Assembly: GCF_014396385.1 (NCBI RefSeq)
Contig: NZ_CP060716.1
Span: 1,364,001 to 1,428,000 of the forward strand
Direction: 5' to 3'
Origin: Leucobacter denitrificans
Lineage (GTDB): Bacteria; Actinomycetota; Actinomycetes; Actinomycetales; Microbacteriaceae
DNA length: 64,000 bases
The position numbers and the translations under genes are program-made. The notes below the pieces were generated by a model. That model had not been told where the DNA came from. It ran no database searches and saw only the letters and a program-made list of their open reading frames with translations. Positions 36,503-45,067 of this stretch are shown one piece after another (positions within the stretch are counted from its first letter, which is position 1; the number at the start of each line of letters is the position of its first letter).

Positions 36503-37670
36503 TCGTCGACAAGGATTCTCGGCGGGCCTGCTCGTACTCGCCATCGGCCTGAGCGTTAGGTTTCCGATCACCTCCGTCTCGCCGGTGCTTCGCGAGATCG
36601 GTGACGAGTTCGCGCTATCCCCGTCTGAACTTGCGCTTCTCAGCGCGATTCCGGTGCTTCTGTTCGGCGTCGCAGCGCCACTCGCACCCGTGCTTGTAGC
36701 GCGGCTCGGGCTCAACCGGGCGATTACGATTCTCCTTGCGACGCTCGCGATCGCGACCCTGCTCAGGCCACTCACGACACCACTTCTCTTCGCGGGTACA
36801 GTCGTCGTCGGATCCGCGATCTCCCTTCTCGGCATCCTCGCACCCCAGTACATCCGCCAGTCACTTCCCGCGCGTGGTGGGCTGTGGACCGGTGTATATA
36901 CGACGTCCTTCGGGGTAAGCGCCGCGGTCGGTGCTGCCTTCACCGTTCCACTGTTTCACGCCTTCGGTGAGCAGCTCGAAGCTGCGCTCATGTTCTGGGC
37001 GATCCCCCTCCTCATCGCGTTCGGAGTTGCGCTCGGTTCCACGCGAGCGAGCAACGGTGGACCGCATAGGGCGCCAACACCGCGCACGCGTGGGAATATA
37101 TCGACGTTCCGTACTCCGGGCATTTGGCCCGTGACCGGCTTCTTCGCTTGTCAAGCGCTTATCTACTTCTCGCTCACGGCTTGGTTGCCGACGCTAGCGG
37201 TAGCGCGCGGAATGGGAAACGCGGAAGCGGGACTCACCCTTGCGTGGATGAGCATCATCGGTCTGCCCGCTGCACTCATCTTTCCGACCCTGGCAAGCCG
37301 GGCCCGTTGGCGCACGCGGCTCGTTGTCGGTGTCGCCATCGTTTCGGCGGTGGGACTCGGAGGACTCGCCCTCGCACCGGTCGGGCTTCTTCCGACGTTC
37401 GTCGCGTTGCTCGGACTCGCACAGAGCGCGGCTTTTGGCCTCGCCGTCGCGCTCATCGTCTTCACTGCTCCGTCATCCCATGAAACTGCAGCATTCTCAG
37501 CCGTCAGTCAGGGCGTCGGCTATCTCGTCGCCGCCATCGGACCGCTCGTCGTCGGCCTCCTCGCTGACGTAGGCATCGGATGGCGGGAAATCGTGCTCAC
37601 GCTCATCGCCGCCTCCGTCGGGGAACTCCTCTTCGGTATCGGCGCTGCCCGGGCCTCGGAAACCACATAA
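36489..37670 (+). CDS. MFS transporter, CynX/NimT family
   Basis: A 393-aa, 12-helix carrier. LAIGLSVRFPITSVSPVLRE, then the A-type loop VLVARLGLNRAITI, follows the CynX (cyanate) / NimT (2-nitroimidazole) subgroup pattern, and TGFFACQALIYFSLTAWLP begins the second half. The start ATG is inside the last codons of the GntR gene (14-bp overlap), so it is coupled to it. Export or import of a small anion is possible; not decided. Confidence 0.88.
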   Translation: MLASDRRQGFSAGLLVLAIGLSVRFPITSVSPVLREIGDEFALSPSELALLSAIPVLLFGVAAPLAPVLVARLGLNRAITILLATLAIATLLRPLTTPLLFAGTVVVGSAISLLGILAPQYIRQSLPARGGLWTGVYTTSFGVSAAVGAAFTVPLFHAFGEQLEAALMFWAIPLLIAFGVALGSTRASNGGPHRAPTPRTRGNISTFRTPGIWPVTGFFACQALIYFSLTAWLPTLAVARGMGNAEAGLTLAWMSIIGLPAALIFPTLASRARWRTRLVVGVAIVSAVGLGGLALAPVGLLPTFVALLGLAQSAAFGLAVALIVFTAPSSHETAAFSAVSQGVGYLVAAIGPLVVGLLADVGIGWREIVLTLIAASVGELLFGIGAARASETT

Positions 37671-37716
37671 GCCATCACATAACCGATCACTTTTATCGCG
37701 CGACGGAGGCCACGTC

Positions 37717-37722
37717 TAGACT
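37717..37722 (+). promoter_or_regulatory. Possible -10 element for a leaderless GGDEF transcript
   Basis: TAGACT lies 7 nt before GTG 37730 with no ribosome site between, the usual geometry of actinobacterial leaderless genes. No clear -35. Confidence 0.4.
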
Positions 37723-37729
37723 GGTGCGC

Positions 37730-38719
37730 GTGCCAGAACGCAGCGTCTCTCGGTTATTCAAGAACCAGTCGGAGCTTTCGATTGCCGTGGCGGCAGTCTT
37801 TGTCGCGGGCGGGATATTCGCAGTGCTCACCGCGATCCTCTTCCCACCCGAACGGCTGTGGACCTGGCCGAACCCCCATATCGTCGCGTTAGCCACGTTC
37901 ACGATCGCAATTCTCATCCTCTTACGAGGGCGACGACTACGCCGCCCCGCCGCTGTCTGCACAACCGGCGCCTACGTGTGCACGCTTATCGTCACCGCTG
38001 CCTTTGTCGAGAACATCGAGCGTGCGCTCGCCGCGGGGCTCCTCATCATGGGCGTCACACTCATCTTCGCCTGGTTCATGCCGCCGCTCGTAACCCGCCT
38101 GTTTGGCCACACGAGCCTCGCCGCCTACGGAGTCGTGCTACTCATATGGCACCCCGGAAATGGCACGGTGCTCATCTCACTCGCGATCGCCGCGCTTTCG
38201 GTTCTACTCACAGAGATTTACGGTAGTTTCAAGCGCGAACTCCAGCGCACCGTGCTCACCGACCACCTGTGCCAGGTGTGGAACCGTGCCGGTTTCGAGC
38301 GGATGCTCGAAAGGGAGATCCGATCGGTCGTGCGGTCGAAGGCGCCGCTTTCGCTTCTCTACCTCGACCTCGACGGGTTCAAATCGGTGAACGACACGGA
38401 GGGCCACCTCGCGGGCGACCGAGTTCTCCAGCAGGTAAGTCGAAGTCTCGAGGCCTCCGTGCGCGGCCCGGATACCGTTGCGCGCATCGGCGGCGACGAA
38501 TTCGTGCTCATTCTGCCCGAGACGACAGCGGCCGCAGCCCGTGCGCTCGGGTTGCGGCTTCGAAATGACGTGACTGCCTGCGAGTGGTCGTTCGGCGTCG
38601 CCGAGTATCAGAACGGAGAGAGCGCGCAGGAATTCATCGAGCGTTCAGATGCCGAGATGCTCGAGTACAAGCGGAAGCGCCGGCACAAGGCAAGTGCGGC
38701 AGTGCAAGGTCGCGGCTAA
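37730..38719 (+). CDS. Membrane-bound diguanylate cyclase (GGDEF)
   Basis: A 329-aa protein with about five N-terminal helices (residues 20-165) and a C-terminal GGDEF domain. The active-site motif is intact: VARIGGDEFVLILPE; the inhibitory-site RxxD is not obvious. LLYLDLDGFKSVNDTEGHLA is the metal-binding start. It should make cyclic di-GMP. GTG 37730 is preceded by TAGACT at 37717-37722 with a 7-nt gap, so a leaderless transcript is likely; GTG 37724 is the alternative. Not functionally linked to neighbours. Confidence 0.86.
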   Translation: MPERSVSRLFKNQSELSIAVAAVFVAGGIFAVLTAILFPPERLWTWPNPHIVALATFTIAILILLRGRRLRRPAAVCTTGAYVCTLIVTAAFVENIERALAAGLLIMGVTLIFAWFMPPLVTRLFGHTSLAAYGVVLLIWHPGNGTVLISLAIAALSVLLTEIYGSFKRELQRTVLTDHLCQVWNRAGFERMLEREIRSVVRSKAPLSLLYLDLDGFKSVNDTEGHLAGDRVLQQVSRSLEASVRGPDTVARIGGDEFVLILPETTAAAARALGLRLRNDVTACEWSFGVAEYQNGESAQEFIERSDAEMLEYKRKRRHKASAAVQGRG

Positions 38720-38782
38720 CACGAAGAATCCCGTTCGAGAGATTTTACGTGCGCTGTAGTTCAGCGTTTTTCTTGGTTCGAC

Positions 38783-39004
38783 TCAGCCGCTCTTCCGACG
38801 GTGCATCCGCTTCTGCACGGCGGGGCCGGTGTGAGCCGACTGCACGCCGCCATTTGGGTTCATGCCTGGGCCGTGGTGGCTGAATTTCTTCTTGTCGAGC
38901 GCCTCACGAAACTTGCGGCGCTGCGCTTCCTCGGGGGTCTCGGCACCCTCTGGAGTGTCCTGTGGTGTCGCGGGCTCGGTTTCAGCGGGATTATGATCAT
39001 CCAT
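38783..39004 (-). CDS. DUF5302-type small protein
   Basis: A 73-aa hydrophilic protein with an acidic first half and a basic C-terminus. The pattern EEAQRRKFREALDKKKFSHH followed later by SAHTGPAVQKRMHRRKSG is the DUF5302 pattern known only from actinobacteria. ATG 39004 has AAGG 7 nt upstream. Function unknown. Confidence 0.75.
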   Translation of the reverse strand: MDDHNPAETEPATPQDTPEGAETPEEAQRRKFREALDKKKFSHHGPGMNPNGGVQSAHTGPAVQKRMHRRKSG

Positions 39005-39142
39005 GCAACTACCTTGCCCTCTACTGCGCAAGATGTCGACCCTAGAGGCACCTTCCGTCATTGCGCAACCCCCTACAGGTGTCGGCAATAACCCGGAATG
39101 CTGGTTACTCCAAACCCCATAAACTCACACCAGGAGGTCACC

Positions 39143-39313
39143 ATGTCAATGATTGACGATGCCGACGACCAGACTAAAGACTCCATCAAACAGGCCAGGG
39201 AGCGAGCCCAAGAGCTCGGCGATCACCCCGAGGAGACAGATAGTTCGGATCAAGACGAAAGCGACGAGCCCCGTGACACGAGCGGCGACGTTCCTGTCGA
39301 GAATCTCGAGTAA
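39143..39313 (+). CDS. Small acidic protein
   Basis: A 56-aa very acidic protein (MSMIDDADDQTKDSIKQ, then many Asp, Glu and Ser). Not recognised by family. It has an excellent ribosome site (CAGGAGG, 5 nt before ATG), which supports it as a real gene. It may form an operon with the next small gene and tspO on the plus strand. Confidence 0.6.
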   Translation: MSMIDDADDQTKDSIKQARERAQELGDHPEETDSSDQDESDEPRDTSGDVPVENLE

Positions 39314-39355
39314 CACTGACCGGACACCCATCGATTTCACATAGGCAGGAACACT

Positions 39356-39601
39356 ATGAATACGCGTAAGAAGGTTAGGAAAGCAGCCGAAGCTACCGCC
39401 TGGAACCCCATGAGCATGCTCAGCGACTGGGGCATCCGCAGTTCACATCTCTACTGCGCGGGCGCGATCGCTGCGGGACTCTCGATGCTCCGGTGGATGA
39501 TTTCCCGCCGAGGCGACAACCCCAGTCGCCTGCACGTGGGAACATTTGCCCCCACACTCATTGCGCTCGGAGTGGGGTTGAAGATCGAAGAAGAGTCGTA
39601 A
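39356..39601 (+). CDS. Small hypothetical protein with one or two hydrophobic segments
   Basis: An 81-aa protein with a basic N-terminus (MNTRKKVRKAAEATAW) and hydrophobic stretches at about residues 32-46 (LYCAGAIAAGLSMLRW) and 62-75 (GTFAPTLIALGVGL). AGGA is 5 nt before ATG. It sits 7 bp before tspO. Function unknown; probably membrane-associated. Confidence 0.6.
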   Translation: MNTRKKVRKAAEATAWNPMSMLSDWGIRSSHLYCAGAIAAGLSMLRWMISRRGDNPSRLHVGTFAPTLIALGVGLKIEEES

Positions 39602-39608
39602 CGAGACC

Positions 39609-40154
39609 GTGTCAGCACAGACCCGCGCTGCGGCTGGTCCGGCACCCGTTGGAGTCGGTCGCCAGATTCTTGCTGGCGTGCTCTTTCTCGTCGCTGTAGC
39701 CCTGATCGCGTTTCTCGGGTCACTTGCGACCATGCCGAACACCGAGGGCTGGTACGCCGAGGCCACGAAGGCACCGTGGAGTCCACCGAACTCGGTATTC
39801 GGTCCAGTGTGGTCGGTGCTGTACGTACTCATCGCGCTCGCCGGATGGCTTATTTGGCGGGCCGGGTACCGCGTCGGCGGGCCGAACGCCGCGCGAAGAA
39901 CACTCGCGCTCTACGTCGTGCAGCTCGTGCTCAATGGTCTGTGGACTCCGGTGTTCTTCGCCGGGTACCCGCTCATCGGCGACATTGCGTGGTGGATCGC
40001 GCTCGCAATCATCCTCGCGCTGATTATTAGCGTGATTTGGCTCGCAGTCGCCGCCGTAAAATGGTCACAGGCCGCAATGTGGATCATGATCCCTTACCTG
40101 CTCTGGCTCATGTTCGCGACTTCGCTCAACCTCGCCATCATTGTGCTGAACTAA
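39609..40154 (+). CDS. TspO/MBR-family membrane protein
   Basis: A 181-aa protein with five helices. The TspO pattern is visible: WYAEATKAPWSPPNSVFGPV, then WSVLYVLIALAGWLIWR, LVLNGLWTPVFFAGYPLIGD and a last helix SLNLAIIVLN. Members bind porphyrins or steroids and take part in stress responses. It starts with GTG and has only a weak ribosome site, so it may be coupled to the preceding gene. Confidence 0.88.
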   Translation: MSAQTRAAAGPAPVGVGRQILAGVLFLVAVALIAFLGSLATMPNTEGWYAEATKAPWSPPNSVFGPVWSVLYVLIALAGWLIWRAGYRVGGPNAARRTLALYVVQLVLNGLWTPVFFAGYPLIGDIAWWIALAIILALIISVIWLAVAAVKWSQAAMWIMIPYLLWLMFATSLNLAIIVLN

Positions 40155-40168
40155 CAGGAATCGGACGA

Positions 40169-40255
40169 ATGGATCCAGCAGACGAGCAATCACTTCTCGC
40201 CATCCGAGGTGAAACTTCTACAAAACTAGACTTCAAACTCCTGCAAAACACGTAA
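40169..40255 (+). CDS. Very short open frame after tspO
   Basis: A 28-codon frame beginning MDPADEQSLLAIRG. It has only CAGGAA some 9 nt before the ATG and no recognised family. It may be chance; recorded because it fills the gap before the convergent binding-protein gene. Confidence 0.2.
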   Translation: MDPADEQSLLAIRGETSTKLDFKLLQNT

Positions 40256-40269
40256 TGGCAGTTCAAAAC

Positions 40270-41472
40270 CTAGTATCCAAGGACTCGCTGGTAGGCCTGC
40301 GAATAGCGGTTATCCTCCTCGGAACTCAATGGGCGCAGGTCGAAAATCTGCGAGACCATTTCGTCGTCTGGGAAGATGAGCGGATCCGCCGCGAGTTCTG
40401 GATCGATAACTTCCATCGCCTCCCGCGCGCCGGCAACGGGAGTGACGTACTGAACATAGGCGGCGACCTCGGCCGCGACCTCAGGCTCATAGTAGTAATC
40501 AATGAGCTTGTGGACCTGGTCGTACGCATCCACCGCCGTTGGCATGACGAAGGAGTCGATGAACTGCGTCGCACCGGCTTCAGGAACCACGAACTTCCAG
40601 ACTTCCTCACCAGCTGAATCGTTGATCATCGTGATGTCGCCAGACCAGGCCATGCCCGCCCACACGGCTTCAGTCTCGAGGTCCTGGGTGTACGAGTTGC
40701 CCTTCACCGTATAGACCTGGCCGCTCGCGAGATGCTCTTCGACCACCTCAAGAGCGGCGTTAAACTCATCGTCACCCCAATCACCGGTGATGTCGATTCC
40801 CTGTTCGAGCATGATGAGACTGATGGTGTCACCCTGTTCGCTCAGCAAGCTGACTTTGCCCTTAAGTGCTGGATCCCAGAGATCTGAGACTGTTTTCACA
40901 CCCTTCGGATACAGCTTGGTGTTGTACACGAGCCCCGTCATACCGGCCTGGTATGGAATCGACCAGGTCCGATCCATATCGAATGCCGCGTGCTGCACCA
41001 AATCGATCATCTGCTCGCTCACATTCGGCATAAGACTGCGGTCGAACTCGGCGAGTTGCTCGCGCTCGAACAAGCGCAAGACCGTCGAGTCGGTCAGGCA
41101 GAACGTGTCGTAGCCGGTGTCTTGCCCGAGCTGCAATTGATCCTTGATCTTCGCGACGAACGTGTTGTTGTCGTCGATGTCTTCGTAATACTGCACCCGG
41201 ATATTCGTCTCAGTCTGAAATGCGTCAAGCGTCGGGTAGGTGACGGCGTCTTCGTCGAAGTCGAGGTAGTAGGTCCAGTTTGCCCACCGTACCTCACCAC
41301 CGGAACCGTCTCCGGGCCCAGAATCAGACGAGCAGCCTGCAATTCCCGCCGTGGTCATTGCGGCCCCGCCGAGGCCGAAACCTTTTAGCAGGTTTCGCCT
41401 GCTCATCTTGGCGGCCCGCGCCTGCTGCAAGAGCCTGCGAACCATTGGATCTTCGGGAAGTTGTCGACGCAT
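40270..41472 (-). CDS. PotD-like ABC substrate-binding protein, Tat-type lipoprotein
   Basis: A 400-aa binding protein of the spermidine/putrescine group and a paralog of 20080-21246. Twin arginine at 25-26 (MSRRNLLKG) and lipobox IAGC (Cys47) mark a Tat lipoprotein. Parallel segments to the paralog: YEDIDDNNTFVAKIKDQL, GLVYNTKLYPKGV, MAWSGDITMIN, YVTPVAGAREAME. By eye the mature parts are roughly 40% identical. ATG 41472 has AAGGAG 7 nt upstream; the frame runs on to 41694 without a site. No transporter partner is adjacent. Confidence 0.87.
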   Translation of the reverse strand: MRRQLPEDPMVRRLLQQARAAKMSRRNLLKGFGLGGAAMTTAGIAGCSSDSGPGDGSGGEVRWANWTYYLDFDEDAVTYPTLDAFQTETNIRVQYYEDIDDNNTFVAKIKDQLQLGQDTGYDTFCLTDSTVLRLFEREQLAEFDRSLMPNVSEQMIDLVQHAAFDMDRTWSIPYQAGMTGLVYNTKLYPKGVKTVSDLWDPALKGKVSLLSEQGDTISLIMLEQGIDITGDWGDDEFNAALEVVEEHLASGQVYTVKGNSYTQDLETEAVWAGMAWSGDITMINDSAGEEVWKFVVPEAGATQFIDSFVMPTAVDAYDQVHKLIDYYYEPEVAAEVAAYVQYVTPVAGAREAMEVIDPELAADPLIFPDDEMVSQIFDLRPLSSEEDNRYSQAYQRVLGY

Positions 41473-41664
41473 TGCGAGCTCCTTTGCTGCATACCGTTCT
41501 GGCCATAGTTGCATGAATTTGGCAGGAACGCTGGAGACATCCGGAGATGCGACGTACTTGATTCCTGCTGACCAACACGGATTCCTTGCGCTGCTCTCTG
41601 GCGCAGCCCTACTCACCACCAAAAGGCTCACGAAGGGCTGAAACCCACTGCGCGTTGAAAAAGC

Positions 41665-41683
41665 TGGTGTATCATTGGTGTAT
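41665..41683 (+). promoter_or_regulatory. Direct repeats and -10 at the vapBC start
   Basis: TGGTGTAT occurs at 41665-41672 and again at 41676-41683, an 11-bp period. TATCAT (41670-41675) lies 6 nt before the ATG, so the transcript is probably leaderless and the repeats overlap the promoter, as expected for VapB autorepression. Confidence 0.5.
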
Positions 41684-41897
41684 GACACGCACAAACATTG
41701 AAATTGACGACGACCTCATTCGAACCGTCATGCAGCGTTACGATGTGCGCACCAAAAAAGACGCGGTCGACCTAGCGCTTCGCAGACTCGTCGGCGTACC
41801 GCTCACCTCTGAATTCTTTAAGGGCATCAAAGGAATCGGGTGGGGCGCCGACCTTGATGAGATCCGTATGAGCGACAACCCTTGGGAGGCTCGGTGA
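41682..41897 (+). CDS. VapB-type antitoxin
   Basis: A 71-aa ribbon-helix-helix protein: [20 protein letters not shown], then [17 protein letters not shown], the standard DUF2191/VapB beginning. The C-terminal part ([18 protein letters not shown]) would wrap the toxin. It overlaps the toxin gene by 4 bp. No ribosome site, so probably leaderless. Confidence 0.88.
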   Translation: MTRTNIEIDDDLIRTVMQRYDVRTKKDAVDLALRRLVGVPLTSEFFKGIKGIGWGADLDEIRMSDNPWEAR

Positions 41898-42292
41898 TCC
41901 TCGTCGACACATCTGTGTGGATCGAGTATCTGCGCAATGGCGACCAGCCCACAGTTGCCCGACTCGAAGCGCTTATTAATGCGAACGAAGACCTCCGCAT
42001 CACCGAACCCATCGTTATGGAGTTACTTGCTGGCGCAGATACTCCGTTGCGAGACTCCCGTATCTCCCAGTTGGTAAACGGGCTCCCTCTCCTACCGCTC
42101 AATCCAGCACTGGACTACCGCGCTGCTGCCCAACTTTATGTCTTGAGTCGCAAGAACGGTCACCCGATTCGCAGCCTCAATGACTGCCTTATCGCAGCTG
42201 TCGTGGTTCGCTCCGGCGCACACCTCTTACATCGCGATCGAGACTTTGAGTTTCTGGCCGAGATCACGCCTCTCTCATTTCTTCAGGACTAA
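41894..42292 (+). CDS. VapC-type toxin (PIN domain ribonuclease)
   Basis: A 132-aa PIN domain. Acidic metal ligands are visible in [12 protein letters not shown] (Asp), [11 protein letters not shown] (Glu) and [11 protein letters not shown] (Asp), and [11 protein letters not shown] closes the site. GTG 41894 overlaps the antitoxin stop (GTGA) and has GGGAGG just upstream. Expected to cleave tRNA or other RNA when not neutralised. Confidence 0.9.
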   Translation: MILVDTSVWIEYLRNGDQPTVARLEALINANEDLRITEPIVMELLAGADTPLRDSRISQLVNGLPLLPLNPALDYRAAAQLYVLSRKNGHPIRSLNDCLIAAVVVRSGAHLLHRDRDFEFLAEITPLSFLQD

Positions 42293-42322
42293 GTGGTTCG
42301 GACACACTGAACTATGCACTGC

Positions 42323-42817
42323 TTAGACCCGGTCGTGACGCAGTGCGCGATCCTCTACGCTCATCTCCCAACGAACGCATCGAGTTGACTCGGTCTGCAC
42401 ATAGGTTCGACGTCGTCGTTCGAGACCCAACACGTACCACCAAGGCGGCGTTATCGCTCCCTTTGATCGATTATGTGTTCGACACAGCGCTTGAGCGTTG
42501 CTCACTATCGTGGCGCCACCCTTCGACCAAGGGTAAACATGATCAGCTTCGACGGCATCTTCGCGACAGCGACCCCAGATGACGAAAAATGCAGCCTCGC
42601 ATCGGCCGCCGGCCCGCTCGAACACTTCTCTGCGAGCGGCAAAACGGTAGCCCCGCCAAGGGTCTCGTTTTGAGCTCCACGATCCTCTACCGAGCGGCGG
42701 AAATCTAGCAATCGTCACAATGACAAGCAAGCCAATCATCCATGGGAAATAGGGCTGCAGCGCAAACCAAAGTGCGTCAATTACTTCCAACACAGCCACA
42801 GCCCCCAATTTGCGCAT
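42323..42817 (-). CDS. HNH-motif protein with N-terminal membrane segment
   Basis: A 164-aa protein. Residues 8-40 are hydrophobic (ALWFALQPYFPWMIGLLVIV). The HNH part reads EADHVYPWSKGGATIVSNAQ, then ALCRTHNRSKG, with Cys73-type CEAAFF and GRCRED upstream as possible zinc cysteines. HNH domains cut DNA; a membrane-tethered form may act on incoming or surface DNA, but this is inference. Convergent with vapC (30-bp gap). The ribosome site is weak. Confidence 0.72.
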   Translation of the reverse strand: MRKLGAVAVLEVIDALWFALQPYFPWMIGLLVIVTIARFPPLGRGSWSSKRDPWRGYRFAARREVFERAGGRCEAAFFVIWGRCREDAVEADHVYPWSKGGATIVSNAQALCRTHNRSKGAITPPWWYVLGLERRRRTYVQTESTRCVRWEMSVEDRALRHDRV

Positions 42818-43301
42818 TCCCTATTCAGATCGTAACCCAGGGTGACCTCCGTCCCGTTTCAGCACCAGGCGAAGATGGAGCACCAGGCTAACTCTCAGGC
42901 AAAAAGTCTTCGTATGACGCCAGATTTTCGCCTGACGCTCACTGCGCAGACTGACGCTCACTTCCCACGCTCGCTGCGCACGTGCACCGCGCAGACTGAG
43001 GCGCACGGCAAAGGCCCGAACCCGCAGAAAATACTGGGAGATCCACACCGAGTGACCTGGGAATCACCGCGTCGATGGTGAAATCGAGCGAGTGGTCGCC
43101 GTCGGCGTTAGTCCAGGTCGCAGTGATCGGGAACTCGGTGCCGATGAGCAGGTTCTCGCCGAGCGCGACCGGGGGTTCCGTCGGTCGAAGATTAGTTCAT
43201 GCTGACCCGGGCTGTGATGCCGAGACCCGTCAAGGCTGAGTCGACTCGGTACCGGCATCAAGCAGATGCGAGAAGCTGCACATCCGCTTAATGTTATAAA
43301 C
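42818..43301. other. Non-coding stretch with possible gene remnant and repeats
   Basis: No intact gene. On the minus strand, about 43020-43190, a frame reads VALGENLLIGTEFPITATW, then TNADGDHSLDFTIDAV, which looks like part of a secreted surface protein and has no start or stop of its own. Two similar words, CGCAGACTGACGCTCAC and CGCAGACTGAGGCGCAC, lie about 46 bp apart (42945-43006). A 16-nt word, AAAGGCCCGAACCCGC (43010-43025), also occurs in the nrdF terminator at 53208. Confidence 0.35.
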
Positions 43302-44240
43302 ATGCGTTCACGAGCGACCACGCCTCCGATCATTCAGTGCGAGAAGCTGACCAAGAGGTTCGGCAGCTTCACCGCCGTTCGAGATCTTGACCTTGACCTC
43401 GAACCGGGGACTGTGCTCGGTTTCCTCGGGCCGAACGGCGCGGGCAAGAGCACCACTATTCGGATGATGCTCGGCCTTTCCACGCCGAGCTCTGGAACAG
43501 TTCGTCTCTTCGGTGAGGATCCGCTACGCAACCGAGATGCACGCGCGAGAGTCGGTTACTCACCAGGTGAATTGCGTCTTGACGACAGGCTGACCGTTGC
43601 TGCGACGCTTAATAGTTGGGCGCGACTTCGAGGTGGTGTCGATATATCATTCCGAGACAGCCTTATCGACCGGTTCGGTGTGCAAGTGGATCGGCACGTG
43701 CGCGGCCTTTCGACAGGAAATCGCCGTAAGCTCGCGCTCGTTGGTGCGCTGATGGCACGCCCCGAGCTTCTAATTCTTGATGAACCCACGAATGGTTTAG
43801 ACCCGCTTGTGCAGAACGAATTCATGTCGGCGCTCGAAGAAGTGACTGCTTCTGGCACGAGCGTGCTGCTCTCGTCACACATACTCAGCGAAGTCGAACG
43901 CATCGCAGACCGCATCATTGTCATCCGTGCGGGCGTCGTGGTAGCAGACGGAACGACCAACGAGCTCCGTCGTGGTGCAGCCCAGGAGTACCGAGCTGTT
44001 TTCACAGGCGCCGCACCCGATACATCCACCTTTGCGTCGCTCTCCGGCGCGCAATCCGTAGATTCCCCGCAAGCAGATGAATTGCGTGTTCAGTGGGCCG
44101 GGCCACCGCGTGAGCTGCTCAACAAGCTCGCCGAGTATGAACTCGAATCACTCACCGCACCCGAGCCTGACCTCGAGCAGGCGTTCATGTCTTACTATCG
44201 CAGCGATCCACCACACGTCCAGTCGGAAGGGGGTGCATGA
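43302..44240 (+). CDS. ABC exporter ATP-binding protein
   Basis: A 312-aa ATPase of the ABC-2/drug exporter type. Walker A GPNGAGKSTTIRM, signature LSTGNRRKLALVGALM, Walker B LLILDEPTNGLDPL, H-loop LSSHILSEV. The C-terminal extension is of the DrrA type. ATG 43302 has no ribosome site; TAATGT stands 7 nt upstream, so a leaderless start is likely. Overlaps the permease gene at TGATG. Substrate unknown. Confidence 0.9.
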   Translation: MRSRATTPPIIQCEKLTKRFGSFTAVRDLDLDLEPGTVLGFLGPNGAGKSTTIRMMLGLSTPSSGTVRLFGEDPLRNRDARARVGYSPGELRLDDRLTVAATLNSWARLRGGVDISFRDSLIDRFGVQVDRHVRGLSTGNRRKLALVGALMARPELLILDEPTNGLDPLVQNEFMSALEEVTASGTSVLLSSHILSEVERIADRIIVIRAGVVVADGTTNELRRGAAQEYRAVFTGAAPDTSTFASLSGAQSVDSPQADELRVQWAGPPRELLNKLAEYELESLTAPEPDLEQAFMSYYRSDPPHVQSEGGA

Positions 44241-45037
44241 TGAACACAGAACTCCTGCGTCGTGGACTCGGCGCACAGCGACGCGGCGCACTCATTTGGG
44301 GTGCTGCGTTGTTTGTTCTTACCGTCTCTGTCGTGGCTATCTGGCCGTCGATGAACGAGTCAGGCTCCCTTGACACGCTGGTGGCTGACATGTCTCCCAC
44401 GCTCATCTCCGCGCTCGGTCTTGAGTCCCTGGCATCTCCGGCGGGTTTCCTTAACGGCAACCTGTATGCATTACTCCTCCCGCTACTCTTTGCGGCCCTC
44501 GGCATCATGCACATGAATGCTCTTACCGCTGGCGATGAGGACGCCGGGCGTCTCGAGCTGCTGGTCGCGCTCCCTGTGAGTCGAGTGAGCATCTATCTCA
44601 GCCGATTCGTTTCGGTTGTACTCGTACTTGCAGCGGTTGCTCTCCTCGTCGGACTCACAGTCGGCTTTGGTGGTGCAGCCTTCGATATGGAGCTCGACAC
44701 CATGGGCGTTGTCGCGGCGACCGTGAATGTCTTCCTACTTGCACTGTTCCATGCTGCTCTCGCACTGGCTCTTGCAGGACTCGGGTTGCGAACCGGAGCC
44801 GTGCTCGCGGGGTCGTTCGGAGTGCTCATCTTGGGATACCTCGTATACGCGTTGTTTCCGTTGATCGAATCGTTGGAGAGCGTGAGCAAAGGATCGCCCT
44901 GGCATTGGGCGCTCGGCGGGCAGCCTCTTGAAACCGGGTTCGATGCTGCTGGCACCGCACTGCTCATCTGCGGCACTGTTGTACTCACCGCCGTGGGCCT
45001 CCTCGCAGTGCGTCGGCGAACCATACGTACGGCGTGA
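44240..45037 (+). CDS. ABC exporter permease
   Basis: A 265-aa protein with about six helices, partner of the preceding ATPase. Segments ALIWGAALFVLTVSVVAIWP, AGDEDAGRLELLVALPVSR and HAALALALAGLGLRTGAVLA are typical of actinobacterial two-gene exporters annotated as antibiotic or polyketide exporters. The ATG at 44240 has AAGGGGG upstream. Confidence 0.85.
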   Translation: MNTELLRRGLGAQRRGALIWGAALFVLTVSVVAIWPSMNESGSLDTLVADMSPTLISALGLESLASPAGFLNGNLYALLLPLLFAALGIMHMNALTAGDEDAGRLELLVALPVSRVSIYLSRFVSVVLVLAAVALLVGLTVGFGGAAFDMELDTMGVVAATVNVFLLALFHAALALALAGLGLRTGAVLAGSFGVLILGYLVYALFPLIESLESVSKGSPWHWALGGQPLETGFDAAGTALLICGTVVLTAVGLLAVRRRTIRTA

Positions 45038-45067
45038 CCCCACACATCCAGTTGAGAGAATAAGCGT

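Noticed and set aside
38720..38760. Terminator after the GGDEF gene
   Set aside because: The possible stem is short and imperfect; not enough to annotate.
42323..42817. HNH protein as part of a restriction or homing system
   Set aside because: No methyltransferase, intron or partner gene is adjacent; only the HNH motif and membrane segment can be supported.
42940..43030. Third attachment-site copy
   Set aside because: Only a 16-nt word is shared; the 36-bp core and arm-type words are missing.
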